The position numbers were made by a program, and so were the translations under genes. Positions 17,474 to 28,075 of a DNA stretch of 61,580 bases are shown piece after piece; position 1 is the first letter of the stretch, and each line of letters opens with the position of its first letter. The notes beneath the pieces are model-generated. The model made no database searches, had not been told where the DNA came from, and worked only from the letters and a program-made list of their open reading frames with translations. The stretch is from positions 1-61,580 of the forward strand of contig JAURPH010000004.1 in assembly GCA_030835345.1 (NCBI GenBank). The letters are read 5' to 3'. The DNA is from Thermodesulfobacteriota bacterium (GTDB lineage Bacteria; Desulfobacterota_D; UBA1144).

Positions 17474-18385
17474 TTAAATTTCAAAGTATTTTTCAAAAAT
17501 GCCCTCTAATACTCCCGAATCTGAGACCAAATAATTTTTTTTATTAAAAAACTCAACTATTTTTATCAAAATTATAATCCCAAAGACTATAACTTTCTCT
17601 CTTCCTTTCTCTAGACCTACAATATTTAATCTTTCTCTCCAGGTCATCTTTGATAAAAGATTTAATATTTTATGTGTTTTGGCCAAGCCCATTTTGTGAC
17701 CTGAGATTTTTTTCTCATCATATTGTTCCATTTTTAAATCTATTGCAGCTAATGTGGTTGGAGTACCAGCATTCATTATAATAGTAAAATCATTGTTTAA
17801 GAATTTTTTATCAATCTTATTAAAATTTAAAAAATTAGCTACATATTCAGATATTTCGGTTAAATCATTTATAGAATATTTATTATGATTATTAAATTTT
17901 TTTAACATTTTTACAACACCTATATCAAGTGAAATATAAGAATAAATTGTATCACCTCTAACTAATACCAATTCTGTACTGCCACCGCCAATATCAACTA
18001 CAAGATATTTATTCTTTTTTGTAAATTTTGATATTGCACCCTTGGCAGTGAGTTCTGCCTCAATCTTGGAAGATACAATGTTAAGTTTATATTTCCATTT
18101 TGAAAAAAACTCAGATTTAATTTGTTTTTTATTAGCAGCATCTCTAAAGACACTAGTTCCTACGATTTTTACCTTTTCTACATTATATTTCTTTAATAAT
18201 AAAAATATTTTATTCAAAGCTGAATAGTATTTCTTTGGCAATCTCAGTTCATTATCATGATACAAATATTTTCCTAAACCAACTATTTCTCTATATTTCA
18301 AAATATTAGAATATGATTTTCGATGTTTTTCTTGAATTAAGACCCTAAAAGCATTGGTGCCTAAATCAACTGCTGCTATTTTCAT
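17474..18385 (-). CDS. Ppx/GppA-family phosphatase
   Basis: Exopolyphosphatase or guanosine pentaphosphate phosphohydrolase of the actin-like ATPase fold, 303 residues, which is the short single-module form (E. coli Ppx and GppA are about 500). Seen: N-terminal AAVDLGTNAFRVLI phosphate loop, VDIGGGSTELVL phosphate-2 loop, and MNAGTPTTLAAI adenosine-type loop. It may control polyphosphate or (p)ppGpp levels; its place inside the dnaK-grpE-dnaJ chaperone run hints at a stress-response link, which is inference. Its start overlaps the preceding gamma-carbonic anhydrase gene by 20 bases. Confidence 0.88.
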   Translation of the reverse strand: MKIAAVDLGTNAFRVLIQEKHRKSYSNILKYREIVGLGKYLYHDNELRLPKKYYSALNKIFLLLKKYNVEKVKIVGTSVFRDAANKKQIKSEFFSKWKYKLNIVSSKIEAELTAKGAISKFTKKNKYLVVDIGGGSTELVLVRGDTIYSYISLDIGVVKMLKKFNNHNKYSINDLTEISEYVANFLNFNKIDKKFLNNDFTIIMNAGTPTTLAAIDLKMEQYDEKKISGHKMGLAKTHKILNLLSKMTWRERLNIVGLEKGREKVIVFGIIILIKIVEFFNKKNYLVSDSGVLEGIFEKYFEI

Positions 18386-18932
18386 TGAATTCCTTATGCT
18401 TTAGACCGTTTTTTACATAATTAGATGATGACTCCATTATCATCTTGTAATCTTCTTCGTTAATTGGCCTAATTTTCTTACAAGGAGAGCCCATGTATAG
18501 ATGCCCAGGCTCTAAATACATTCCGGGTGGTACAAGTGATCCAGCAGCTAAAATTGTATTACACCTGATTTCAGCGCCATCTAAAACTATTGCACCCATA
18601 CCAATTAAAATTCTACTTCTAATTGTACATGCATGAATTATACAGCCATGTCCAATTGTTACATCATTCTCAATATGTGTAGGAAATTTTTTTGAATCTA
18701 TATGAATTATTGTTCCATCTTGGATATTGGTCCTACTTCCAATTTTTATATAGTTATTATCTCCTCTTAAGACTGATCTGTACCATATAGAGGAGTCTGA
18801 ACCTATCTCAACATTACCAATTATTGTTGAATCTGGAGCAACAAATACTGAGCTATGAATATTAGGTTTTAAAGCTAAATTGTGGTTAATATCTTTAAAA
18901 AGAGGATTTTGTCCAACTACAACTCTAGACAT
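18366..18932 (-). CDS. Gamma-class carbonic anhydrase-like protein
   Basis: Left-handed beta-helix hexapeptide-repeat protein of 188 residues, of the YrdA/CaiE/gamma-carbonic anhydrase group. Hexapeptide repeats run through most of the chain. Putative zinc ligands are the His in IQDGTIIHID and the His pair in IGHGCIIHAC. The family includes true CO2-hydrating enzymes and inactive relatives, so activity is not certain. It sits four bases after rpmE and overlaps the Ppx-family gene. No carboxysome or CO2-fixing genes are nearby. Confidence 0.87.
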   Translation of the reverse strand: MSRVVVGQNPLFKDINHNLALKPNIHSSVFVAPDSTIIGNVEIGSDSSIWYRSVLRGDNNYIKIGSRTNIQDGTIIHIDSKKFPTHIENDVTIGHGCIIHACTIRSRILIGMGAIVLDGAEIRCNTILAAGSLVPPGMYLEPGHLYMGSPCKKIRPINEEDYKMIMESSSNYVKNGLKHKEFNENSSS

Positions 18933-18935
18933 GAT

Positions 18936-19181
18936 TTACTTTTTTATATTATATTTTTTATTAAATTTCTCAATTCTACCTGTAGTACCACCAGATCTTT
19001 CTTTTCCCGAATAAAAAGGATGTGAAGAACTAGATATCTCTATTTTAACTAAAGGGTACTCGTTACCTTCATAGGTAATCTTCTCATCTGTTTCAACAGA
19101 AGAATCGATTATATAATTTTGATCAGTTGTTATATCTTTAAACAAAACTTTACGAGAAACTGGGTGAATATCTTTTTTCAT
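18936..19181 (-). CDS. rpmE2: 50S ribosomal protein bL31, type B
   Basis: Large-subunit ribosomal protein, about 81 residues, starting MKKDIHPVSRKVLFKD. It lacks the zinc-binding cysteine set of type A L31 and has the longer type B C-terminus (HPFYSGKERSGGTTGRIEKF). I chose ATG 19181, which has AGGA about ten bases upstream, over GTG 19187, where the site would be too close. In other bacteria the zinc-free L31 replaces the zinc form under zinc limitation; here it is embedded between dnaK and a carbonic anhydrase gene, with no Zur site visible. Confidence 0.95.
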   Translation of the reverse strand: MKKDIHPVSRKVLFKDITTDQNYIIDSSVETDEKITYEGNEYPLVKIEISSSSHPFYSGKERSGGTTGRIEKFNKKYNIKK

Positions 19182-19217
19182 AGTCACTTATCCTAACACT
19201 AATAATCAGTTTTTCAA

Positions 19218-21149
<1,932 letters not shown>

Positions 21150-21195
21150 TTATTTCAAGCTAATCATTAAAAAAAAGTTGTCAAGAAAATTACAA

Positions 21196-22353
21196 CTAAA
21201 TCAAAGATACTACTGTTGATGCAGCTTCTTTCATTGTTGTTGCAGTTGTGATATTTAAATCAGAATCATCTAACATTTTCTTCCCTAGCTCTACATTAGT
21301 ACCTTCAAGCCTTACAACAAGTGGGACTTCAATCCCAACTTCTTTAGCAGCAGTAATAATACCTTCAGCTATAGTGTCACATTTCATAATTCCACCAAAA
21401 ATATTAACCAAAATAGCTTTAACATTATCATCACTAAGGATCATTTTAAATGCTTGAGTTACCTGTTCGACGGATGCCCCGCCACCAACATCTAAGAAAT
21501 TAGCAGGTTCTGCACCATGATATTTTATTATATCCATTGTTGCCATAGCTAAGCCAGCACCATTAACAAGACAGCCTATATTGCCATCAAGCTTAACGAA
21601 GCTGAAGCCCCACTCTTTTGCTTCTAACTCCAGAGGCTCTTCCTCTGTAGGGTCATGCAATTCTGGATATTCTTTATGTCTGAATTCAGCATTATCATCA
21701 AAGTTAATTTTTGCATCTAGTGCTCTAATTTCACCCTCATTTGTCGCTATGAGAGGATTAACTTCAACTAAAGCACAATCCATTTCTGTGTAAAGGTTAT
21801 ATAAACCAGAGATGATAGAACTTAATTGCTTAGTTTGTTCTTTATCAAGACCAAGAAAATACGAAATTTTCCTTATGTGAAAAGGTTGAATTCCAACAAC
21901 AGGGTCAATCGGCTGAGTTAAAAGCTTTTCTGGAGTTTCTTCTGCTACTTTTTCGATATCAACTCCACCCTCTGGACTAGCTATAATTACATTTTTTTCA
22001 GTTGATCTATCTGTTACCAGTGATAGATAATATTCTTTTTTAATTGTTGAAGATTTTTCAACATATACTTTATTAACTACTTTACCTTCTGGTCCTGTTT
22101 GATGTGTAATTAGAGTCATACCCAACATTTGTTTGACTGTGCTTTTCACTTCTTCAGGAGTTTTTACTAATTTAACTCCACCAGCCTTCCCTCTTCCGCC
22201 AGCATGAATTTGAGCCTTAACAACAAATTCGTCGACTCCCAATGATTTTGCATACTCTTCAGCATCATTTTCATTTTCAAAAACTTTACCTTCAGAAGTA
22301 TTTACTTTAAATCTTCTAAAAAGATCTTTAGCTTGATATTCATGTATATTCAT
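21196..22353 (-). CDS. sucC: Succinyl-CoA synthetase beta subunit
   Basis: Subunit of the TCA enzyme that interconverts succinyl-CoA and succinate with nucleotide phosphorylation. Length 385 is normal. Seen: start [15 protein letters not shown]-grasp segment [28 protein letters not shown] metal-binding region, and [17 protein letters not shown] in the ligase domain with [12 protein letters not shown]. The alpha subunit gene sucD, normally next door, is not here: dnaK follows. It lies 13 bases after sdhB and belongs to the acnA-icd-mdh-sdhCAB-sucC block. Confidence 0.96.
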   Translation of the reverse strand: MNIHEYQAKDLFRRFKVNTSEGKVFENENDAEEYAKSLGVDEFVVKAQIHAGGRGKAGGVKLVKTPEEVKSTVKQMLGMTLITHQTGPEGKVVNKVYVEKSSTIKKEYYLSLVTDRSTEKNVIIASPEGGVDIEKVAEETPEKLLTQPIDPVVGIQPFHIRKISYFLGLDKEQTKQLSSIISGLYNLYTEMDCALVEVNPLIATNEGEIRALDAKINFDDNAEFRHKEYPELHDPTEEEPLELEAKEWGFSFVKLDGNIGCLVNGAGLAMATMDIIKYHGAEPANFLDVGGGASVEQVTQAFKMILSDDNVKAILVNIFGGIMKCDTIAEGIITAAKEVGIEVPLVVRLEGTNVELGKKMLDDSDLNITTATTMKEAASTVVSLI

Positions 22354-22366
22354 AAGAATCCCCTAT

Positions 22367-23116
22367 CTAAATAATTGATTTTAGTAAACTTTTTCTCATT
22401 AATGCGATATTAGAAATTGATATGCCTTTAGGACAAACCGCTTCACATTCTGCATGATTAGAACATGATCCAAAACCTTCGCTATCCATAGTTTTTACCA
22501 TATTAGTTACCCTTTCGCTAGCTTCAACTTTGCCTTGTGGTAATTTAGAGAGATGAGAAATTTTAGCGCTTGTAAATAAAGCTCCAGAAGCATTTGGGCA
22601 TGATGCAACACAAGCCCCACACCCAATGCATGCTGCTGAATCAAAAGCATCCTCAACTTGGTCTTTAGAAATTAAAATGCTATTTGCATCTGGTGCATTA
22701 CCGGTATTCGCAGATATAAAACCACCTGCTTGGATAATTCTATCAAAAGAGCTTCTGTCTACTACAAGATCTCTTACTATTTTAAAAGGTGTTGCACGAA
22801 AAGGCTCTATAACTAAAGTATCCCCATCTTTAAAATGTCTCATGTGAAGTTGACAAACCGTGGTCTTCTTTTCGGGACCATGAGCGATACCATTAATTAC
22901 AAACCCACAAGTTCCGCAAATTCCCTCTCTACAATCGCTGTCAAAAGAAATAGGCATTATTCCATCTTTAGTTAAATCTTCGTTTAAAATATCTAACATT
23001 TCCAAAAAAGAAATATCAACAGGTACATCTTTCATTGAATAATAATGAAATTCTCCTGTAGCTTCAGATGAATCTTGCCTCCAAACTTGAAGTTGTAAAT
23101 TTAGTTTATCTGCCAT
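22367..23116 (-). CDS. sdhB: Succinate dehydrogenase/fumarate reductase iron-sulfur subunit
   Basis: Electron-transfer subunit of complex II, 249 residues. Cysteine sets for three clusters are visible: CREGICGTCG with later TVCQLH for [2Fe-2S], CIGCGACVASCPN for [4Fe-4S], and CSNHAECEAVCPKG for the third cluster. The sequence style (SMKDVPVDISFLEMLD, IAHGPEKKTTVCQL) matches the enzyme type with a single five-helix cytochrome b subunit. ATG overlaps the sdhA stop by one base, so translation is coupled. Confidence 0.96.
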   Translation of the reverse strand: MADKLNLQLQVWRQDSSEATGEFHYYSMKDVPVDISFLEMLDILNEDLTKDGIMPISFDSDCREGICGTCGFVINGIAHGPEKKTTVCQLHMRHFKDGDTLVIEPFRATPFKIVRDLVVDRSSFDRIIQAGGFISANTGNAPDANSILISKDQVEDAFDSAACIGCGACVASCPNASGALFTSAKISHLSKLPQGKVEASERVTNMVKTMDSEGFGSCSNHAECEAVCPKGISISNIALMRKSLLKSII

Positions 23117-25077
23117 TATTTATAATTCCTCTGTGTCATTTCAACAAACTTATAATCCAAGTCTTCTTTATGAAGAATCGGATTTCCATTAGGCACATAT
23201 TCCCATGCAGCAACAAAGTCAAATTGTCCATCATTTCTTAATGGCTCTCCTTCTTCAGTTTGATACTCTTCCCTAAAATGAGCACCACATGATTCTTCTC
23301 TATTAAGTGCATCAGTAGCCATAAGCTCACCTAATTCTATAAAATCTGCTAGCCTGCCAGCATTTTCAAGTGCTTTATTCAAGTTTGAATCATCACCAAC
23401 TATCTTTAAATCATTCCAGAATTTTTCTTTAATTTGAGGTATTTTTTCAATTGCTTCTGTTAATGATTCTTTTGTTCTAGACATTCCTACTAAGTCCCAC
23501 ATTACAGCTCCAAGCTCTCTATGTAGCTCTAGTACTGTTGATGAACCTTTTATATTCATGAGAGATTTTGATTTATTTTTAGCAAATTCAACTCCTTCTT
23601 TTACCTCTTCTGAATTTTGAGACACAGGTTCAAAAGAATTACTAGCTAAATAATTTCCAAGGGTGTATGGAATTACAAAATAACCATCAGCAAGTCCTTG
23701 CATTAGAGCACTTGCGCCTAATCTATTAGCTCCATGATCAGAAAAATTAGCTTCACCTAAAACAAAAAGACCTGGAATATTGCTCATTAAATCATAGTCA
23801 ACCCATAAGCCACCCATTATATAATGAATTGCAGGGTATATTTTCATCGGTTTTTTATAAGGACTATCACCAGTAATTGTTTGATACATATCAAATAGAT
23901 TTCCATATTTTTCAGAGATATTTTTATTACCAAGCCTGTCTATAGCACTTCCAAAATCTAAGTAAACTGCTTTTCCTGTAGGCTCAAGACCAAGCCCATC
24001 ATCACATACTCTTTTAATTGCTCTAGAACCGACATCTCTAGGCACAAGATTTCCATAGGCAGGATACATTCTTTCTAAGAAATAGTCTCTATCAGAATCA
24101 GGAATTAAATCTGGTTCTCTTTTATCCTCTTGACTCTTAGGAACCCAAACTCTGCCATCATTCCTTAAACTCTCAGACATTAAAGTTAGTTTTGATTGAA
24201 AATCTCCAGATGCAGGAATACAAGTTGGATGAATCTGTGCAAAACATGGGTTAGCCATTAATGCACCTTTTTGGTGACATCTCCATGCAGCTGTAGCATT
24301 TGAACCCTTCCCATTTGTAGACAAGTAATAAACATTTCCATATCCACCAGTACATAAAACAACTGCTTCTGCTGTATGCGATTCAATTTCTCCAGTTTTT
24401 AAATTTCTAACAACTATGCCTCTTGCTACACCATCAACTAGTATTAAATCGAGCATTTCTCTATTTGGATAGAAATCAATCTGTTTCTTAGCAGCTTGTC
24501 TCATCATTGAGCTGTAAGCACCGAGAAGTAATTGTTGACCAGTTTGACCCCTAGCATAGAAAGTCCTAGATACTTGCGCACCACCAAATGAACGGTTAGT
24601 TAAAAGCCCACCATAATCCCTGGCAAATGGTACCCCTTGAGCAACACATTGATCAATAATACTAGTACTTATTTCAGCTAGCCTGTGGACATTAGCCTCT
24701 CTGGCTCTATAGTCACCACCTTTAATTGTATCTATGAAAAGTCTGTGAACACTATCGCCATCATTTTGGTAATTCTTGGCCGCATTAATTCCACCTTGAG
24801 CAGCAATACTGTGAGCTCTTCTTGGTGTATCTTGAATGCAAAATGTTTTTACATTGTATCCTAGTTCTGCAAGAGTTGCAGATGCGGAGGCTCCAGCTAA
24901 ACCTGTCCCTACGACTATTACATTAAATTTTCTTTTATTGGCAGGATTTACTAGCTTAATACTTGATTTGTATTTTGACCATTTATCATTCAAATCACCT
25001 GATGGAGTTTTACCATTAAGTTTTGAAACACTTGTTACAATTTCTTTTTCTGGTGCTGCCGAACTACTCTTTATCAT
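23116..25077 (-). CDS. sdhA: Succinate dehydrogenase flavoprotein subunit
   Basis: FAD-bearing catalytic subunit of complex II that oxidises succinate. At 653 residues it is longer than the proteobacterial form (about 590), as in enzymes with b558-type SdhC. Seen: FAD motif [22 protein letters not shown]-linking His in [15 protein letters not shown], active-site HPTCIP and GSRAIKRVC, and C-terminal [15 protein letters not shown]. The C-terminal DFVAAWEY is typical of this group. It is 14 bases after sdhC and overlaps sdhB by one base. Confidence 0.97.
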   Translation of the reverse strand: MIKSSSAAPEKEIVTSVSKLNGKTPSGDLNDKWSKYKSSIKLVNPANKRKFNVIVVGTGLAGASASATLAELGYNVKTFCIQDTPRRAHSIAAQGGINAAKNYQNDGDSVHRLFIDTIKGGDYRAREANVHRLAEISTSIIDQCVAQGVPFARDYGGLLTNRSFGGAQVSRTFYARGQTGQQLLLGAYSSMMRQAAKKQIDFYPNREMLDLILVDGVARGIVVRNLKTGEIESHTAEAVVLCTGGYGNVYYLSTNGKGSNATAAWRCHQKGALMANPCFAQIHPTCIPASGDFQSKLTLMSESLRNDGRVWVPKSQEDKREPDLIPDSDRDYFLERMYPAYGNLVPRDVGSRAIKRVCDDGLGLEPTGKAVYLDFGSAIDRLGNKNISEKYGNLFDMYQTITGDSPYKKPMKIYPAIHYIMGGLWVDYDLMSNIPGLFVLGEANFSDHGANRLGASALMQGLADGYFVIPYTLGNYLASNSFEPVSQNSEEVKEGVEFAKNKSKSLMNIKGSSTVLELHRELGAVMWDLVGMSRTKESLTEAIEKIPQIKEKFWNDLKIVGDDSNLNKALENAGRLADFIELGELMATDALNREESCGAHFREEYQTEEGEPLRNDGQFDFVAAWEYVPNGNPILHKEDLDYKFVEMTQRNYK

Positions 25078-25091
25078 AATGTATAATAAAC

Positions 25092-25781
25092 CTAATTAAT
25101 AAAAAAAATGTATATTGGTATTATTAAAAAACCAACGCTAATTATAGTACCCAATAAATAGCTTATGCTATAAGTGATTCTGGTAAAATTCTTTCCATAT
25201 ATACCTAAAGATTGAAAAGAGCTCCAAAAACCATGGCCAAGGTGTAAAGACAATAGTAATAATGATATTGTATACCCTATTACAACCCATATGTTTGAGA
25301 ATTCTTCCGTTATTAGCCTATATAAGTCTCTTACAGGCTCTCCACCATTCACTCCAGGATAAATAGTTTCATAATATGATCCCAGCCTGAACTGCAAAAC
25401 ATGCCAAATTAGGAAAGCCATTACAACAACTCCAGTAATAACCATTGAGGTTGATGCATAGGTTTTCTTACTATTCCCACCTGCAAAATTAGAAACTGCA
25501 TATCTGTTATTTCTAGACTTATAATTTTCATAATTGGTGTATAAAGCTGATGAAATATGTATTAAAAAAAATGCTAATAACCCTAATTCTGCAACTGTAA
25601 AAAGTATTCCAAAAGATTCTAAGAAATGAGCATATGCATTAAAATCTTGTCCTGGAGGATTGCCAGTAAAAATTGTTATATTTCCAGCCAAATGAACAAT
25701 TAAAAATAAAAAGAGTGAAAGCCCAGTAATGGCTATTACTACTTTTTTAAGTATTGAAGAAAATGTTATAAATTTGCTCAT
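25092..25781 (-). CDS. sdhC: Succinate dehydrogenase cytochrome b558 subunit
   Basis: Membrane anchor of complex II, 229 residues with five predicted helices. It carries two b haems in relatives and passes electrons to quinone. Candidate haem histidines lie in [31 protein letters not shown] and [13 protein letters not shown]; the last is a family signature. A single anchor gene (no sdhD) fits this enzyme type. It is nine bases before mdh in the genome order but transcribed after it, heading sdhCAB. Confidence 0.93.
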   Translation of the reverse strand: MSKFITFSSILKKVVIAITGLSLFLFLIVHLAGNITIFTGNPPGQDFNAYAHFLESFGILFTVAELGLLAFFLIHISSALYTNYENYKSRNNRYAVSNFAGGNSKKTYASTSMVITGVVVMAFLIWHVLQFRLGSYYETIYPGVNGGEPVRDLYRLITEEFSNIWVVIGYTISLLLLSLHLGHGFWSSFQSLGIYGKNFTRITYSISYLLGTIISVGFLIIPIYIFFIN

Positions 25782-25789
25782 TTTATAAT

Positions 25790-26734
25790 TTATAAAATTC
25801 CAAAACTATCAATAAGATCACAGAGTTCTTTTACATGAGAAGCTGATGTGGTTAGCTCTTTCTTCTCGGCTTCATTTAGGTCAATCTCCAAAATCTTATC
25901 AACCCCATTACTAGAAAGTATAACGGGTAATCCAACGAATTGGTCTTTAACTCCATACTGACCTGAACTATAGACACAGCATGGTAATAATTTTTTTTGA
26001 TCTTTTAAAATCGATTGAGCCATTTCAATCGCAGAAACACCTGGTGCATAAAAAGCACTTCCAGTCTTCAACAATTTTACTATTTCGGCCCCTCCGTCTC
26101 GGGTCCTTTGAATAATCTGATCTAATCTATCATTTTCAATTAATTGTGTAATTGATACTCCAGATACAGTAGTATAGCTTTTTAAAGGAACCATGTCGTC
26201 TCCATGGCCACCAAGGACAAGTGTATCTATTTTAGAAACAGATGTATCAAGTTCCATAGATAAAAAAGCTTTAAACCTTGCTGAATCAAGTATTCCAGCC
26301 ATTCCCAAAACTCTTTGACTTGGAAATCCGCTAACCTTATGTGCAACATAAGTCATAGCATCTAATGGATTTGTCACTACTACAATAATGGTGTTGGGTG
26401 AAAATTTAACTACTTGTTGAGTTACTTCTTTTATTATCTTTGTATTAGTAGAGATTAAATCATCCCTACTCATTCCTGGCTTCCTTGCTAAACCTGAAGT
26501 AATTATTACAACATCAGAATCTTTTGTATCTGAATAGTTGTTAGTACCAATAACACTTGAGGATATGCCAGTAACAGAAAGCATTTGAGTCATATCTAGA
26601 GCCTTTCCCTGAGGAAGACCCTCCACAATATCTAATAGTACGACATCAGCAAGATCAAGTTCCAGTGCCCTATAAGCAGCTGAAGCTCCTACATTTCCCG
26701 CACCAATAATTGAAATTTTTGGCTTAGAAATCAA
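25790..26734 (-). CDS. mdh: Malate dehydrogenase (LDH-like type)
   Basis: NAD-dependent oxidation of malate to oxaloacetate. Its 314 residues belong to the lactate-dehydrogenase-like malate dehydrogenase group. Seen: IIGAGNVGASAA nucleotide loop, Arg in ARKPGMSRDDL (substrate-loop arginine indicating malate rather than lactate), TNPLDAMTYV, and catalytic His in LGGHGDDMVPL. The start is TTG 26734, with AAGGTGG six bases upstream. It sits between icd and sdhC in the TCA run. Confidence 0.95.
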   Translation of the reverse strand: MISKPKISIIGAGNVGASAAYRALELDLADVVLLDIVEGLPQGKALDMTQMLSVTGISSSVIGTNNYSDTKDSDVVIITSGLARKPGMSRDDLISTNTKIIKEVTQQVVKFSPNTIIVVVTNPLDAMTYVAHKVSGFPSQRVLGMAGILDSARFKAFLSMELDTSVSKIDTLVLGGHGDDMVPLKSYTTVSGVSITQLIENDRLDQIIQRTRDGGAEIVKLLKTGSAFYAPGVSAIEMAQSILKDQKKLLPCCVYSSGQYGVKDQFVGLPVILSSNGVDKILEIDLNEAEKKELTTSASHVKELCDLIDSFGIL

Positions 26735-26765
26735 ATATAACCACCTTATAAAAAATCAATATGGA

Positions 26766-28013
26766 CTATACATTATCCATATTTTTAATAATCGCATCAC
26801 CAAACTCTGAACATTTTAGAAGGTTAGCTCCTTCAATCTGTCTATGTAAGTCATAGGTAACATCCTTATCTAAAACTGTTTTTTCTAATGCTTTAACAAT
26901 TAAGTTAGCAACTTCTCTCCAACCAATATGCTCAAACATCATGACTCCTGACAATATAACAGATCCAGGATTCACTTTATCCTGACCAGCATATTTTGGA
27001 GCAGTCCCATGAGTTGCTTCAAATAATGCAATTTCATCTCCAATGTTAGCGCCAGGTGCTAAACCTAGACCACCAATTTGAGCTGCACATGCATCAGACA
27101 TGTAATCACCATTCAAATTTGGAAGAGCAAGTACATCATATTCATCAGTTCTAGTTAAAATTTGTTGCAACATATTATCGGCAATTCTGTCATTTATAAC
27201 AATTTTACCCTCTGGTGCTTTACCATCATATTTATCCCATAATTCATCTTCAGAAATTGTTACATCTGGAAACTCTTCCTTGCCTAATTCATAGCCCCAA
27301 TCTTTAAAGGCTCCTTCAGTAAACTTCATAATATTACCTTTATGAACTAGAGTTACAGTTTTTCTTCCATTATCTATTGCATATTGAATAGCTTTTCTTA
27401 CCAATCTTTTTGTGCCAAATGCACTTATTGGCTTAATTCCAACTCCCGAAAGATCTCTAACATTTGCACCGAACTTAGTTTGTAAAATTTTAATAAGCTC
27501 GTTTGCTTCATCAGTTCCACTTTCATACTCAACACCTGAATAAACATCCTCAGTATTCTCTCTAAAAAGTACAACATCCATTTTTTCAGGATTTTTTACT
27601 GGAGAAGGAGTTCCATTGATCCATCTTACAGGTCTAACACAAGCGTATAAGTCCATAATTTGTCTCAAAGCAACATTTAGACTCCTTATTCCTCCACCAA
27701 CTGGAGTTGTAAGAGGTCCTTTAATTGAAATAAGGTATTCACTTATTACATCTGTGGTTTCTTTTGGTAACCATTCTTTTGTTATATCTAACGCTTTTTC
27801 ACCAGCATACACTTCTGCCCATGAAATTTTCTTTGACCCTTTAAAAGCTTTTTCAACAGCTGCATCAAAGACTCTTACTGATGCTGCCCATAAATCAGGT
27901 CCAATTCCATCACCCTCAATAAATGTGATAATTGGGTTATCTGGAATATTATAGGTTCCATCGTTATTTACTGTGATTTTTGCCCCATCACTGGGAATTT
28001 TAATATGTGACAT
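26766..28013 (-). CDS. icd: NADP-dependent isocitrate dehydrogenase
   Basis: Oxidative decarboxylation of isocitrate to 2-oxoglutarate. Length 415 matches the E. coli-type dimeric enzyme. Substrate-phosphorylation loop Ser is in [20 protein letters not shown], the metal/substrate region is in [19 protein letters not shown], and [10 protein letters not shown] carries the Lys-Tyr pair that marks NADP preference in this family. No isocitrate lyase or IDH kinase/phosphatase is visible nearby. It lies 62 bases after acnA and 31 before mdh. Confidence 0.96.
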   Translation of the reverse strand: MSHIKIPSDGAKITVNNDGTYNIPDNPIITFIEGDGIGPDLWAASVRVFDAAVEKAFKGSKKISWAEVYAGEKALDITKEWLPKETTDVISEYLISIKGPLTTPVGGGIRSLNVALRQIMDLYACVRPVRWINGTPSPVKNPEKMDVVLFRENTEDVYSGVEYESGTDEANELIKILQTKFGANVRDLSGVGIKPISAFGTKRLVRKAIQYAIDNGRKTVTLVHKGNIMKFTEGAFKDWGYELGKEEFPDVTISEDELWDKYDGKAPEGKIVINDRIADNMLQQILTRTDEYDVLALPNLNGDYMSDACAAQIGGLGLAPGANIGDEIALFEATHGTAPKYAGQDKVNPGSVILSGVMMFEHIGWREVANLIVKALEKTVLDKDVTYDLHRQIEGANLLKCSEFGDAIIKNMDNV

Positions 28014-28075
28014 TTTTATATCTCCTTGGATTTAGCTCACTAAAATATTAATAAATAAAAAGAAAAAATCAATCT